In this document: piece after piece, positions 19,099 through 27,637 of the stretch | How positions within the stretch are numbered: the first letter of the stretch is position 1 | How the letters are laid out: each line of letters begins with the position of its first letter | Assembly: GCF_031846165.1 (NCBI RefSeq) | Contig: NZ_JAVRIE010000005.1 | Coordinates: 124,001-188,000 of the forward strand | Source: Glaciecola blandensis | GTDB taxonomy: Bacteria; Pseudomonadota; Gammaproteobacteria; Enterobacterales; Alteromonadaceae | Reading direction: 5' to 3' | DNA length: 64,000 bases | Notes under the pieces: generated by a model | Database searches by the model: none | What the model was told of the DNA's origin: nothing | Seen by the model: the letters and a program-made list of their open reading frames with translations, nothing else | Position numbers and translations under genes: made by a program

Positions 19099-19803
19099 TT
19101 AATCAACTTCACCGCAGAAGCGGTAGCCTTCACCGTGAATGGTGACAATCAACTCTTCATCGTTCGGCTCTGACTCGAAGTGCTTACGAATACGACGAAT
19201 CGTTACATCGACTGTTCTATCGTTTTGACGCAATTCTCTGCCCGTCATTTCCATGATGAGTTGTTCGCGAGTTAGTATTTTACCTGGGTTGCTTAAAAAC
19301 AAATGCAGGGCTCTAAATTCACTTCGTGGCAATCTAAACTCTTTACCTGCTGGTGAGATTAGGCTGCGGCTGTCGCCGTCTAAGGTCCAACCGTTGAAGC
19401 TAACCTTGCTTGGTAAATCATCATCTTCAGATGCACTGCTAGTGCGAGACAATAAGTTACGGGCACGAATAGTTAATTCGCGAGGGTTAAATGGCTTGGT
19501 TAGGTAATCGTCGGCACCGATTTCAAGACCTAGAATACGGTCTACGTCATTGTCGCGACCAGTTAGGAAAATAAGGCCAACGTTTTTTCTGTCGCGCACT
19601 TCGCGCGCTAAGATAAGGCCATTCTTGCCAGGCAGGTTAATGTCCATAATAACCAAGTTAATCTGGTTGTTTTGGAAAAAATCATGCATTTCTTCGCCGT
19701 TTTCAGCTTCAAAAACATTGTAACCTTCAGCTTCGAATAAGCTCTTAAGGGTAGTCCGTGTAACTACTTCATCTTCTACGATAAGGATATTTGGCGTTTG
19801 CAT
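19099..19803 (-). CDS. arcA: Two-component response regulator ArcA
   Basis: OmpR-family response regulator for aerobic/anaerobic respiratory control. 234 residues. The N-terminal receiver opens with MQTPNILIVEDE and contains the phospho-acceptor Asp in VIMDINLPGKNG (about residue 54), the Thr in FLTGRD and the Lys in LTKPFNPRELTIRARNLL. The C-terminal winged helix includes RTVDVTIRRIRKHFE and GEGYRF. These stretches are close to the Escherichia coli ArcA sequence as I remember it. No sensor (ArcB) is nearby, as is usual. It ends at the shared terminator with pmbA. Confidence 0.96.
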   Translation of the reverse strand: MQTPNILIVEDEVVTRTTLKSLFEAEGYNVFEAENGEEMHDFFQNNQINLVIMDINLPGKNGLILAREVRDRKNVGLIFLTGRDNDVDRILGLEIGADDYLTKPFNPRELTIRARNLLSRTSSASEDDDLPSKVSFNGWTLDGDSRSLISPAGKEFRLPRSEFRALHLFLSNPGKILTREQLIMEMTGRELRQNDRTVDVTIRRIRKHFESEPNDEELIVTIHGEGYRFCGEVD

Positions 19804-19962
19804 TGTTTACACTCTGTTAACATTTCAAATTTGAGTTTATCAGAATATTGATAAATTTCAGTCGTTTTCTTTGAAAATTTTTCGATTATTTAGCTTGTTG
19901 CGACGACTTCATTCTATTTTTGTACGCGAGTTAAAAATGCAACAAGTTTTAAAAAATTACAG

Positions 19963-19985
19963 AATATGTAATTAAATTACATATT
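19963..19985. promoter_or_regulatory. Perfect AT-rich inverted repeat upstream of arcA
   Basis: AATATGTAATT / AATTACATATT, 11-bp arms around one base, 160 bp before the arcA start and about 90 bp after the glgA stop. It could be an operator for arcA or a weak terminator of glgA (on the reverse strand a TTTTTT follows 5 bases on). The rest of 19804-20071 is AT-rich with no gene. Confidence 0.5.
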
Positions 19986-20071
19986 TCATAGAAGAGTATA
20001 TTAAAAATGTAAGCAAATTGAAAATAGGAAATTAGTACTAGACCACAATTTTTACTTCCAATTTAATGTTT

Positions 20072-21490
20072 TTAATGACTTTTTAGGCCAGAATAAACTT
20101 CAGAATACTTTTCAGCGGCTTCTTCCCAAGTGAATTTTTGTTTCATTCCGCGTGAAATCAGCGCTGAAAATTCTTTCTTTGCTTCCAACCTTACCAGTAG
20201 AGCCTTCCTGATCACCGATAATAAGGCTTCTGAGCTAGGCTCTTGGAACACAAACCCGGTGCTATTCTCCTCGCCATAATTGATGATCGTATCTTTTAAA
20301 CCACCAATACCTCGCACAATGGGAACGGTACCATAAGCCAAACTATACATTTGATTCAAACCACAAGGCTCGAACTCTGATGGCATTAGAAAAAAGTCTG
20401 CTCCAGCTTCTACTTTATGTGCGTAATCAGGTTTGAAGTCTTCAATGAACACGAACTGCTTGGGATGTTTGGCTGCTATTCTATGAAGCTCATCAGTAAT
20501 ATCTTTCTGCCCAGTGCCAACCAACGCCAGTTGAACATCATGATCTAATAAGCTTTCGAGGATCGGCATCAAGTAACCGAAACCTTTTTGCAATGTGGTC
20601 CTACAAACCATACCCAACAATGGTGTTTTGGCGTTTTGACGAAGTCCAAAAGTACGTTGCAGATCTTTTTTACAAGCCACTTTTCCTTGCATGTCTTCGC
20701 TGCTGAAATGCGCAGCTATAAACTCATCAGTGCTCGGATCCCATTGCTCGTAGTCACAGCCATTTAAAATACCTTCCACACTATTAATACGTTGTCGAAT
20801 GACATCATCGATTCCGTGACTGCCTAATGCTGTAGATATTTCTTGAGCATAAGTCTGACTAACGGGACAAATTTTATCAGCGTATAAAAGGCCAGTTTTC
20901 AGCATATTAATATGATCATTTTCAATATACATACCCGGTGCTTTCGAGTCTAAGCTTGGCACTTTCAAAGTCTGTTCAACGCCTTGAAAAGCCGCGTTAT
21001 GAACAGTTAGCACCGATTTTGTATTAGCGAAGTGTTCATACGAGAGAGGTGAATGCTTAGCAAAGTAGCAAGCCATCGAGGTATGCCAATCGTTTGCGTG
21101 TAAAACATCTGGTTTGAATCCAATAGCTTCGGCTGTTCTCAACGCTGCAAGAGAAAAGAAAGTAAACTTTTCGGCGTTACTTATGCCGCTCTCATCGTAC
21201 AGTGCGCCGCTATTAAAATATTCAGGGTAATCCACAAAGTAGACATCAATGCCGTTGAAATTTAGATTTTTCACATCAAAAGCATAGGGCTTATCGTTTA
21301 CATAAAGAATTTGTTGGGCAATACAATTTGACAGGTTTAAAGTGTCAGATGCGGCCTTATAGTAGGGCAGTATAATTTTAACATCATGGTCTAATTCAGA
21401 TAACGCTAAAGGCAGCGCTTTACCCACATCTGCCAGCCCACCTGTTTTTACGATGTCTTCTACTTCCGAAATTAAAAACAACACTTTCAT
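20072..21490 (-). CDS. glgA: Glycogen synthase (ADP-glucose type, GT5)
   Basis: Glycosyltransferase that extends alpha-1,4-glucan from ADP-glucose. 472 residues, the bacterial GlgA size. The N-terminal KTGGLADVGKALP motif (about residues 15-27) binds the nucleotide sugar; the GT-B C-terminal domain has FMPSEFEPCGLNQMYSLAYGTVPIVRGIGGLKDTI (about 375-410) with the family Glu residues. No glgB, glgC or glgP is adjacent, so it is an isolated glycogen gene here. It follows rsmC on the same strand with a 56-bp gap. Confidence 0.95.
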   Translation of the reverse strand: MKVLFLISEVEDIVKTGGLADVGKALPLALSELDHDVKIILPYYKAASDTLNLSNCIAQQILYVNDKPYAFDVKNLNFNGIDVYFVDYPEYFNSGALYDESGISNAEKFTFFSLAALRTAEAIGFKPDVLHANDWHTSMACYFAKHSPLSYEHFANTKSVLTVHNAAFQGVEQTLKVPSLDSKAPGMYIENDHINMLKTGLLYADKICPVSQTYAQEISTALGSHGIDDVIRQRINSVEGILNGCDYEQWDPSTDEFIAAHFSSEDMQGKVACKKDLQRTFGLRQNAKTPLLGMVCRTTLQKGFGYLMPILESLLDHDVQLALVGTGQKDITDELHRIAAKHPKQFVFIEDFKPDYAHKVEAGADFFLMPSEFEPCGLNQMYSLAYGTVPIVRGIGGLKDTIINYGEENSTGFVFQEPSSEALLSVIRKALLVRLEAKKEFSALISRGMKQKFTWEEAAEKYSEVYSGLKSH

Positions 21491-21546
21491 CTGTTTTTTA
21501 CTTCCTTAAAGGCGGCACAGCAAGCAACTCAGGTTGTTTTACCGTG

Positions 21547-22605
21547 TTATTTTGCAGCCTCATAAATATTAAATTTGTTGGTGCTAACCAAAGTCTTCGC
21601 ACGAAAATACACCGCATTCATCGCCTCACTGTAGGGCAAAAACTTGTTTGCAACAATATCCAAAGTTCCTCTGGGGCGCGTTTGTTTGTGTGCTTGAGCG
21701 ATAAATTGTTGAGTGATTGTGTAATTGGTATGCACACCCGTGTGGAACGGCGGGTTACTCACTACGTGATCAAACGTACCGTCAACTTGCTTCATGCCAT
21801 CGCTAGCAATAACTTTACCTTCAACTGAGTTTAAGGACAGAGTTTGCTCTGCACAATACACCGCAAGTGCCGAAACGTCGCTCATTGTTACTTTCACTTT
21901 TTGATTCATAAGGGCGAGATAAGTACCAATAATTCCGGTACCGCACGCAAAGTCGAGCACTTGTCCTTTCAGGTTTAAAAGTTTATCGGAACGGGGCTCA
22001 AATTGCTGAAGCAAGAGCTGCGTACCTGGATCAAATTGCTTGTGTCCAAAGACACCCGGAAGTGAAAATACTTTTAACTCTTTACCGTTAACCGAATAGG
22101 TGCGCACAACACCATATTTCTTAATATCAAAAGGCTTAGCTGCTTTCTCGGGGCGTTTAACTTCGACACAGACTAATCCACAGTGTTTAGCACCATCGAT
22201 TTTATTGACATTTTCGCCCACTTTCTCAAGTAGTTTCCCAACGCTTTTGATGCCGGCCTTATTTTCACCCACAATAAGCAACTGCCCGCCATCAACAATC
22301 ATCTCGGCAATGTTTGCAATAAGCATTTCTAATTGCTGCTTGGCTTTTGGCAAATAGATGATTGCCCCATTTAAAGGCGTGTTGCTTTTGAGTTGTTCTA
22401 AATTAAAGCTTGGCGCAAACACCTGTTGAAATTTACTGGTATTTTCACTCTGCGAGTACACATCGTGAAATTGGTGTAAGCCAGTGACAGTAAACTCTCG
22501 CAATTCAGCAAAGATTTCGCAATCTGTCGGATTCACTAGTGCCCAATGACCGGCACTAAAGAGGTCGGTGTTACGCAAAATCAGTTGACTCGGCAATGAC
22601 AGCAT
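21547..22605 (-). CDS. rsmC: 16S rRNA (guanine-N2) methyltransferase RsmC
   Basis: SAM-dependent methyltransferase for G1207 of 16S rRNA. 352 residues with the duplicated architecture of RsmC: a degenerate N-terminal MTase-like domain (about 1-165) and the active C-terminal one with LDFACGTGIIGTYLA (SAM motif, about 215) and the catalytic NPPFHTG (about 285). Start ATG at 22605 lies 1 bp after the trmB stop, so the two rRNA/tRNA methylase genes form one unit. Confidence 0.93.
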   Translation of the reverse strand: MLSLPSQLILRNTDLFSAGHWALVNPTDCEIFAELREFTVTGLHQFHDVYSQSENTSKFQQVFAPSFNLEQLKSNTPLNGAIIYLPKAKQQLEMLIANIAEMIVDGGQLLIVGENKAGIKSVGKLLEKVGENVNKIDGAKHCGLVCVEVKRPEKAAKPFDIKKYGVVRTYSVNGKELKVFSLPGVFGHKQFDPGTQLLLQQFEPRSDKLLNLKGQVLDFACGTGIIGTYLALMNQKVKVTMSDVSALAVYCAEQTLSLNSVEGKVIASDGMKQVDGTFDHVVSNPPFHTGVHTNYTITQQFIAQAHKQTRPRGTLDIVANKFLPYSEAMNAVYFRAKTLVSTNKFNIYEAAK

Positions 22606-22606
22606 C

Positions 22607-23332
22607 TTAGCTCACTCGCTTAAATATAATGTCCCAAACGCCATGTCCAAGCTTCTGACCACGTACTTCAAACTTGGTTATTGGTCGGTATTCAGGTCGT
22701 TCAACATAGCCTAGATCGCCTTGGTCCGACGTGTTTTCAAAACCATCGGCTTGTGTCATCACGGCCATCATGTGTTCAGCATACGGCTCCCAATCAGTTG
22801 CCATATGAAAGGTACCACCAATCGCTAGCTTGTTTCGTAAATTTTGTACGAAGTCGGGTTGCACTATACGACGTTTATGGTGGCGTTTTTTATGCCAAGG
22901 ATCAGGGAAATAAAGTTGCAGGCGAGAAAGAGACTCGTCAGCGATACACTGCGCTAAAACTTCAACAGCGTCATGTTCAAATACACGAAGGTTACTTACG
23001 CCAGCTTCTTCAGCGTCAGCGAGGCAGGCGCCAACACCAGGGCGATGTACTTCAATACCAATAAAATTATTTTCGGGTGCGGCCGCTGCCATTTCAACCA
23101 GTGACTTACCCATACCGAATCCGATTTCGAGTACGGTTGGGGCTTTACGTCCGAAAACCTCATCGAGGTTTAGTAAACCTTGTTCGATACTTAGACCCAT
23201 GCTTGGCCAATTGTTTTCGATGGCGCGAGCCTGCGCATTGGTGAGTCTGCCCTCACGTTTTACAAAGCTCTTAACTTTGCTGATATATACGCCCGCAGCG
23301 CGTGCTTCTTCTTCACTGTTGAATGACTTCAT
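22607..23332 (-). CDS. trmB: tRNA (guanine-N7-)-methyltransferase TrmB
   Basis: Methylates G46 of tRNA. 241 residues. SAM-binding LEIGFGMGKSLVEMA (about 69-83), the acidic FIGIEVHRPGVGACL segment, and the diagnostic LQLYFPDPWHKKRHHKRRIV (about 145-165) identify TrmB clearly. It is transcribed divergently from mutY, a common order in gammaproteobacteria, and continues into rsmC. Confidence 0.97.
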   Translation of the reverse strand: MKSFNSEEEARAAGVYISKVKSFVKREGRLTNAQARAIENNWPSMGLSIEQGLLNLDEVFGRKAPTVLEIGFGMGKSLVEMAAAAPENNFIGIEVHRPGVGACLADAEEAGVSNLRVFEHDAVEVLAQCIADESLSRLQLYFPDPWHKKRHHKRRIVQPDFVQNLRNKLAIGGTFHMATDWEPYAEHMMAVMTQADGFENTSDQGDLGYVERPEYRPITKFEVRGQKLGHGVWDIIFKRVS

Positions 23333-23459
23333 TTACCCTAGGATCTTTTATTTATGGATGATTCATGAATAGACGCGCCGAAGAAAGTATTCGATAGATT
23401 GGTCTATTGCTACAAAAGTTCGGTATTATAATCCATTCTTTGACTGATGTGCGGATAAT

Positions 23460-24584
23460 GTGACTTCCAATAGCTTTTCTTTTTCCGATGCCTTGCTGCA
23501 ATGGTTTGATAAACACGGGCGCAAAAATTTACCCTGGCAACAAAATAAAACGCCATATTCTGTTTGGATCTCAGAAATTATGTTGCAACAGACTCAAGTT
23601 GCAACCGTAATCCCTTACTACACCACCTTCATGCAGCGCTTTCCGACAGTAAACGATTTAGCCAATGCACCAGTAGATGAAGTACTGCATTTGTGGACAG
23701 GCCTTGGTTATTACGCACGCGCTCGCAACATGCACAGAGCGGCGCAAAAGGTCCGTGATGAACACCATGGTCAGTTTCCCCAAACCTATGACGAGGTCAT
23801 CGCGCTGTCAGGTATTGGGCGTTCAACCGCAGCCGCTATCTTGTCCTTATCACTCAATCAAGCGTTTGCCATCATGGATGGGAACGTTAAGCGAGTACTT
23901 ACGCGGTTTATGGCTATTGAAGGGTGGCCCGGAAATAAGAAAATTGAAGATCTCCTGTGGCAGGAGGCAGAGGCGCTCAAACCTCAGGCGAAAAATGGAA
24001 GATACGGTGACTATACACAAGCCATAATGGATTTAGGGGCGACAGTTTGCACCCGCTCAAAACCGAAATGTGATGAATGCCCAATGCAAAGTCATTGCTT
24101 GGCTTATGCCCAAGGAAAACAAACAGAATTTCCCTTTAAAAAGCCCAAGAAACAAATTCCAACGAAATACACCACAATGTTACTTCCGTCATACCAAGGC
24201 CAACTATTGATGCAGCAGAGACCCACGAGCGGCATATGGGGCGGTTTATGGGGCTTCTTAGAAACTGGATTTAATGAAAGTGAACAAGTTACCTTGGATG
24301 AGGCAAAGATACTATTGCGAGACAAGTTAAAGTCTGTTGAGTTGGCGAACAGCAATGTGATTGAATTAGAAACTTTTAAACATACCTTCAGTCACTTCCA
24401 TCTGGTTATAACACCGATACTCTTAGAGCTAGAACAGCCTCCATTATCGAGCGTAGCTGAAACACTACCACTAGATAATAATCAAGTACCTGCTCAGCTT
24501 TGGTACGATATGCATCAACCAAGTAAAATTGGCCTTTCAGCACCAACAATCAAAATATTAAATCACTTGAAAACAAATTTTTAA
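23460..24584 (+). CDS. mutY: A/G-specific adenine glycosylase MutY
   Basis: Base-excision repair glycosylase that removes adenine opposite 8-oxoguanine. 374 residues. WISEIMLQQTQVATVIPYY near residues 37-55 holds the catalytic Glu; the helix-hairpin-helix with LSGIGRSTAAAIL (about 118) and the Asp in FAIMDGNVKRVL follow; the 4Fe-4S cluster cysteines are in CTRSKPKCDECPMQSHC (about 196-212). A C-terminal NUDIX-like domain (about 235-374) recognises 8-oxoG. The start is GTG. yggX follows 77 bp downstream, the classical mutY-yggX pair. Confidence 0.97.
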   Translation: MTSNSFSFSDALLQWFDKHGRKNLPWQQNKTPYSVWISEIMLQQTQVATVIPYYTTFMQRFPTVNDLANAPVDEVLHLWTGLGYYARARNMHRAAQKVRDEHHGQFPQTYDEVIALSGIGRSTAAAILSLSLNQAFAIMDGNVKRVLTRFMAIEGWPGNKKIEDLLWQEAEALKPQAKNGRYGDYTQAIMDLGATVCTRSKPKCDECPMQSHCLAYAQGKQTEFPFKKPKKQIPTKYTTMLLPSYQGQLLMQQRPTSGIWGGLWGFLETGFNESEQVTLDEAKILLRDKLKSVELANSNVIELETFKHTFSHFHLVITPILLELEQPPLSSVAETLPLDNNQVPAQLWYDMHQPSKIGLSAPTIKILNHLKTNF

Positions 24585-24661
24585 ACGCCACTACTCAACT
24601 AATGGCGAATGAGCTTAGACAATCAGCTATACTATGAAAAATTATTTAGAAGGAACATGTA

Positions 24662-24934
24662 ATGGGTAGAACGGTTAACTGCGAGTATTTGAAAAAAGAA
24701 GCCGACGGACTCGATTTTCAGTTATATCCTGGTGAAGTGGGTAAGCGCATTTTTGATAATATTTCGAAAGAAGCCTTTAGTATTTGGCAAAAGAAACAAA
24801 CCATGTTGATCAACGAAAATAAGCTCAACATGATGGAAGCAAACGACCGCGCTTTTTTAGAAGAAAAAATGGTCGATTTTTTGTTTAAGGGTATCGAACC
24901 TACAATTGAAGGTTATGTTCCGCCTACAAAATAA
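24662..24934 (+). CDS. yggX: Probable Fe(2+)-trafficking protein YggX
   Basis: Small oxidative-damage protection protein thought to handle iron and protect Fe-S enzymes. 90 residues, normal length. The N-terminus MGRTVNCEYLKKEADGLDF with the conserved Cys7, and PGEVGKRIFDNISKEAFSIW, are diagnostic. AGAAGGA precedes the ATG. It is paired with mutY, an Fe-S enzyme. Confidence 0.97.
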   Translation: MGRTVNCEYLKKEADGLDFQLYPGEVGKRIFDNISKEAFSIWQKKQTMLINENKLNMMEANDRAFLEEKMVDFLFKGIEPTIEGYVPPTK

Positions 24935-24984
24935 CCGTTTGAACGTGTTTTGCTAATTAAAGTCATAAAAAGCGCAAAAAATAT

Positions 24985-25013
24985 TTGACTTGAGAGGGCA
25001 AAATCCGTTTAAT
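24985..25013 (+). promoter_or_regulatory. Sigma-70 promoter of tRNA-Phe
   Basis: -35 TTGACT (24985-24990), 17-bp spacer, -10 TTTAAT (25008-25013), followed by a GC-rich discriminator (ACGCACCC) as often found at stable-RNA promoters under stringent control. About 35 bp before the mature tRNA. Confidence 0.8.
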
Positions 25014-25056
25014 ACGCACCCACAGCGAAATACAGCGTGTAAACGCAGTCGCGATT

Positions 25057-25132
25057 GCCTCGATAGCTCAGTTGGTAGAGCAGCGGATTGAAAATCCGCG
25101 TGTCCCTGGTTCGATCCCGGGTCGAGGCACCA
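25057..25132 (+). tRNA. tRNA-Phe (anticodon GAA)
   Basis: 76 nt cloverleaf with a perfect 7-bp acceptor stem GCCTCGA / TCGAGGC, D-arm GCTC/GAGC, anticodon stem GCGGA/TCCGC with loop TTGAAAA (anticodon GAA at 25090-25092), T-arm with TTCGATC, and an encoded CCA end. It closely resembles enterobacterial tRNA-Phe. Confidence 0.98.
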
Positions 25133-25142
25133 TTATTCCAAG

Positions 25143-25172
25143 AACCCTGAACAGAAATGTTCGGGGTTTTTT
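25143..25172 (+). terminator. Terminator of tRNA-Phe
   Basis: Stem AACCCTGAACA / TGTTCGGGGTT (one G-T pair) with a GAAA loop and a run of six T. Confidence 0.93.
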
Positions 25173-25182
25173 CTTTTCGGCC

Positions 25183-25692
25183 TTAACAACCATCAAGCTC
25201 AGATTCAATAAGTGGCAGCTCGCCATTTGCTAAAGGTTGTGAATAACGGATTTCACATTCATTCGCAGCATAGTTTGCGTTAGGACGAATTCTAATACCC
25301 GGTCTGCCTGCAGATGTGAATGAAGTGATTTCAAACTGACCACCGTCATCGACATCCGAGATATTAATCATTCTCGCGATACCTGCAGTGGTATGTCTTG
25401 GATAACCAAAGGCTAAGGTTATAGACTCGCCTTGAACTGTAATGCTGTTTCCCAAGCCATTTCCCGTAGCTGGTGGAGCGCTAGCATCGCATGTAGGTTC
25501 CGTGATGCATTTTGAAAAGGCCAATTGCTTACCGTCGTTAATAGCACCTTGAACGGCCCGCATAGTGCTAGCGTATGCATCACCACTTAAGTTCAGTAAA
25601 CGAGGTGCAGCGGTGACAGCTAAAATCCCGAGAATTACGATTACAATGATCAATTCTACTAAAGTGAATCCACGGAAACTTGCATGTGGCAT
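25183..25692 (-). CDS. Orphan type IV pilin-like protein (MSHA-type)
   Basis: 169-residue prepilin. The N-terminus carries the class III/type IVa signal: short leader, then G/FTLVELIIVIVILGILAVTAAPR with Glu5 of the mature form. It continues LLNLSGDAYASTMRAVQGAI, very like the MSHA pilin family. The C-terminal part has a Cys pair (CITEPTC) and single later Cys residues that may form a D-region disulfide. No pilus assembly genes are nearby, so it is an orphan. It could be a minor pilin or pseudopilin that uses a machine encoded elsewhere. Confidence 0.85.
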   Translation of the reverse strand: MPHASFRGFTLVELIIVIVILGILAVTAAPRLLNLSGDAYASTMRAVQGAINDGKQLAFSKCITEPTCDASAPPATGNGLGNSITVQGESITLAFGYPRHTTAGIARMINISDVDDGGQFEITSFTSAGRPGIRIRPNANYAANECEIRYSQPLANGELPLIESELDGC

Positions 25693-25897
25693 TCGAATAC
25701 CTCTTTATGACTACAATTCGCGAATAATAGCGTTTTTTAATCAAACTTAATACACATCAAAAGTATACAAAACTTGCCCACAGTTCAGTTTTCACCGCCC
25801 GTTTCAAGAGACATAATCTATACCAATTGATAACAATCAAAGCCAGAAGTAGAAGCTGTTTTATCTGGCGGATAACGAAGCATACAAGGTAGGAAAA

Positions 25898-26134
25898 ATG
25901 ACTAACTATATTCTCTCTTCATTGATTGCAGTATCACTTCTAGTGATCACTGCGAAAGCAGAATTTACGCCATCAGACCGGACTTGTACTGGCTTGGATA
26001 AAAAGATAAAAGCCGTTGTGAGTAAGATGCGGGCGGGTTATAAAATCAAGCAAGGCGAGAGGTATCGAGCTAAGTTAAAACAGTTTAAAAATCACCGTTA
26101 TCAGTGTAAGCAAAAACGATTTGATGTTAATTAG
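25898..26134 (+). CDS. Small secreted basic protein, unknown
   Basis: 78 residues with a clear signal peptide (hydrophobic core about 5-18, cleavage near AKA/EF). The mature part of about 56 residues is rich in Lys and Arg (KIKAVVSKMRAGYKIKQGERYRAKLKQ) and has two Cys residues (in TCTG and YQCKQ) that could pair. AGGT-AGGA precedes the ATG. No family recognised. Probably periplasmic; predicted helical and cationic. Confidence 0.65.
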   Translation: MTNYILSSLIAVSLLVITAKAEFTPSDRTCTGLDKKIKAVVSKMRAGYKIKQGERYRAKLKQFKNHRYQCKQKRFDVN

Positions 26135-26147
26135 TTGTTTAACAGAC

Positions 26148-26173
26148 GGCGCCAACTAAGGAGAACTGGCGCC
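26148..26173. terminator. Stem-loop between convergent genes
   Basis: GGCGCCA / TGGCGCC arms (26148-26154, 26167-26173) with a 12-base loop, between the convergent small secreted protein gene and the OmpA-like gene. It lacks a strong T-run, so termination is only likely. Confidence 0.5.
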
Positions 26174-26192
26174 ACCGAGAGTAACTTTAGCC

Positions 26193-26870
26193 TTATTGCG
26201 ACACAACCACAGGTAAAAGAGAGATCTCAACTCGACGATTTAATGCTTTACCTTCCTCTGTGTTATTCGGAGCTATAGCTTGAGTTTCGCCAAAACCAAT
26301 GACTTCTAACCTATCACGCAAAATCCCTTTGTTAGATAGATAGTCGGCAACTGACTGAGCTCGACGCTCTGATAGTGTTTGGTTCATTGTTGCAGCACCC
26401 GTGCTGTCTGTATGACCGCCGACGACAACTAAGGTTTTGTCATATTCTACCAAGACTAAGTTTACCGAATCTAAAACTGCTAAAAAATCAGTATTGATGT
26501 CAGCACTGCCTGATTGGAAAGTAATGTTCCCTGGCATGATAAGGTTAATATTGTCACCTTCACGTTGTACGCTGACACCTGTACCACGCAATTGTTTTCT
26601 TAGCTTGGCTTCTTGTGCATCCATGTAGTAGCCAATGCCGCCACCGATAGCTGCGCCGCCAGCTGCAGCCTTTAGGATCCTTTCGTTTCGCTTGCCCGCA
26701 TCCTCGTCTTTGTTGGCTAGAAAAGCAATCACTGCTGCGACACCAGCGCCGATCCCTGCGCCTTTACCGGCGTTACTGACTTCTTTCTCACCCGTATATG
26801 GGTCATATGTGGCGCATGACGCAACTAGAGCGCATGCCAAAATAGAACTGGTTATTTTCAAAGACTTCAT
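26193..26870 (-). CDS. OmpA-family lipoprotein with glycine zipper (YiaD-like)
   Basis: 225-residue lipoprotein from the ATG at 26870 (AAGGA upstream; an in-frame extension to 26972 has no signal). The signal ends in VASC (Cys 19). A glycine-zipper region with two GxxxG-rich helices (GKGAGIGAGVAAVIAF and AAGGAAIGGGIGYYMD) comes next, then a C-terminal OmpA domain (about 110-220) with GGHTDSTG, TLSERRAQSVADYL and NRRVEISL, the peptidoglycan-binding residues. It should link the outer membrane to the cell wall, as in YiaD. Confidence 0.9.
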   Translation of the reverse strand: MKSLKITSSILACALVASCATYDPYTGEKEVSNAGKGAGIGAGVAAVIAFLANKDEDAGKRNERILKAAAGGAAIGGGIGYYMDAQEAKLRKQLRGTGVSVQREGDNINLIMPGNITFQSGSADINTDFLAVLDSVNLVLVEYDKTLVVVGGHTDSTGAATMNQTLSERRAQSVADYLSNKGILRDRLEVIGFGETQAIAPNNTEEGKALNRRVEISLLPVVVSQ

Positions 26871-27055
26871 TTGTATAGATTCCTTAAGCGAAAAATGAGG
26901 CGATATGGTAAAGCATAGACCATGTAAGCGATAGCCTGTTCCGTAAATATTCAAAGAAAAGGCCAAAGTCATTAAGTTATCGAAACATAGGTATTCTTTC
27001 TTGTTTTAAATCACAGCAATAGCGATATTGTCGGTCTCCCACCAGGTAACAAGTA

Positions 27056-27601
27056 CTAAAAAGGATTAACGGTGTAACCATCTTGTTGAAGTAAAGCATG
27101 GGCCGTCATTGCTGATAGTTCAACTTCGCTTCCTTTGACAAGTTGTGATAACTCGATATCGTATGCTACACCGGTTTGTCCGCATAAAATAACTCTGACT
27201 CCGTTTTCCATCAGCGCTTGAAGAAGTGGTTTGTTTGGATTGTCTTGCTCATGTAATTTTTGATAGGACGGGTTGTTTAGCAGGTCGAAGCTTGCTTTCC
27301 CATGCACTACTAACGCAAGTTGGATGTTCTCTTTTGGCACACCGGCCGCGACTTGCATATTGATGAAGCGCGCTAAGCTGTCAAATTTACGGTTGACCTT
27401 TCCGGCATCTGCTTGTGCGGCAACATCAAAAGCTACTTTCATTTTAGTCTTTTTATCGACGGTTGCAGTGGCGACAGGGGCGTATTTACCAAAGCCTTTT
27501 ATAACAGTACCATCCTTGAAATCATCAAGCTTTGCAAGTGTGTTGGTACTAACTAATAGAAGGGTGCCAGCAAGAGCGAAAGAAGTGCGAATGGATATCA
27601 T
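27056..27601 (-). CDS. Periplasmic DsrE-like protein
   Basis: 181 residues from the ATG at 27601, which has GAGG just upstream (a TTG at 27613 overlaps that site and is unlikely). Signal peptide to about residue 24. The mature fold looks like DsrE/DsrF: ALVVHGKASFDLL, then a conserved region VRVILCGQTGVAYDI with a single Cys, and AMTAHALLQQDGY at the end. Such exported DsrE-like proteins (YchN-type) occur widely in marine bacteria, role unknown, possibly in sulfur or thiol chemistry. Neighbouring TlpA-like and MntP-like genes do not clarify it. Confidence 0.78.
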   Translation of the reverse strand: MISIRTSFALAGTLLLVSTNTLAKLDDFKDGTVIKGFGKYAPVATATVDKKTKMKVAFDVAAQADAGKVNRKFDSLARFINMQVAAGVPKENIQLALVVHGKASFDLLNNPSYQKLHEQDNPNKPLLQALMENGVRVILCGQTGVAYDIELSQLVKGSEVELSAMTAHALLQQDGYTVNPF

Positions 27602-27637
27602 GATAAACCTCAAATGATTACGTTTTAATGTGAAGGG

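Noticed and set aside
22681..23064. Forward open frame of 127 codons
   Set aside because: Antisense of trmB, which is unambiguous.
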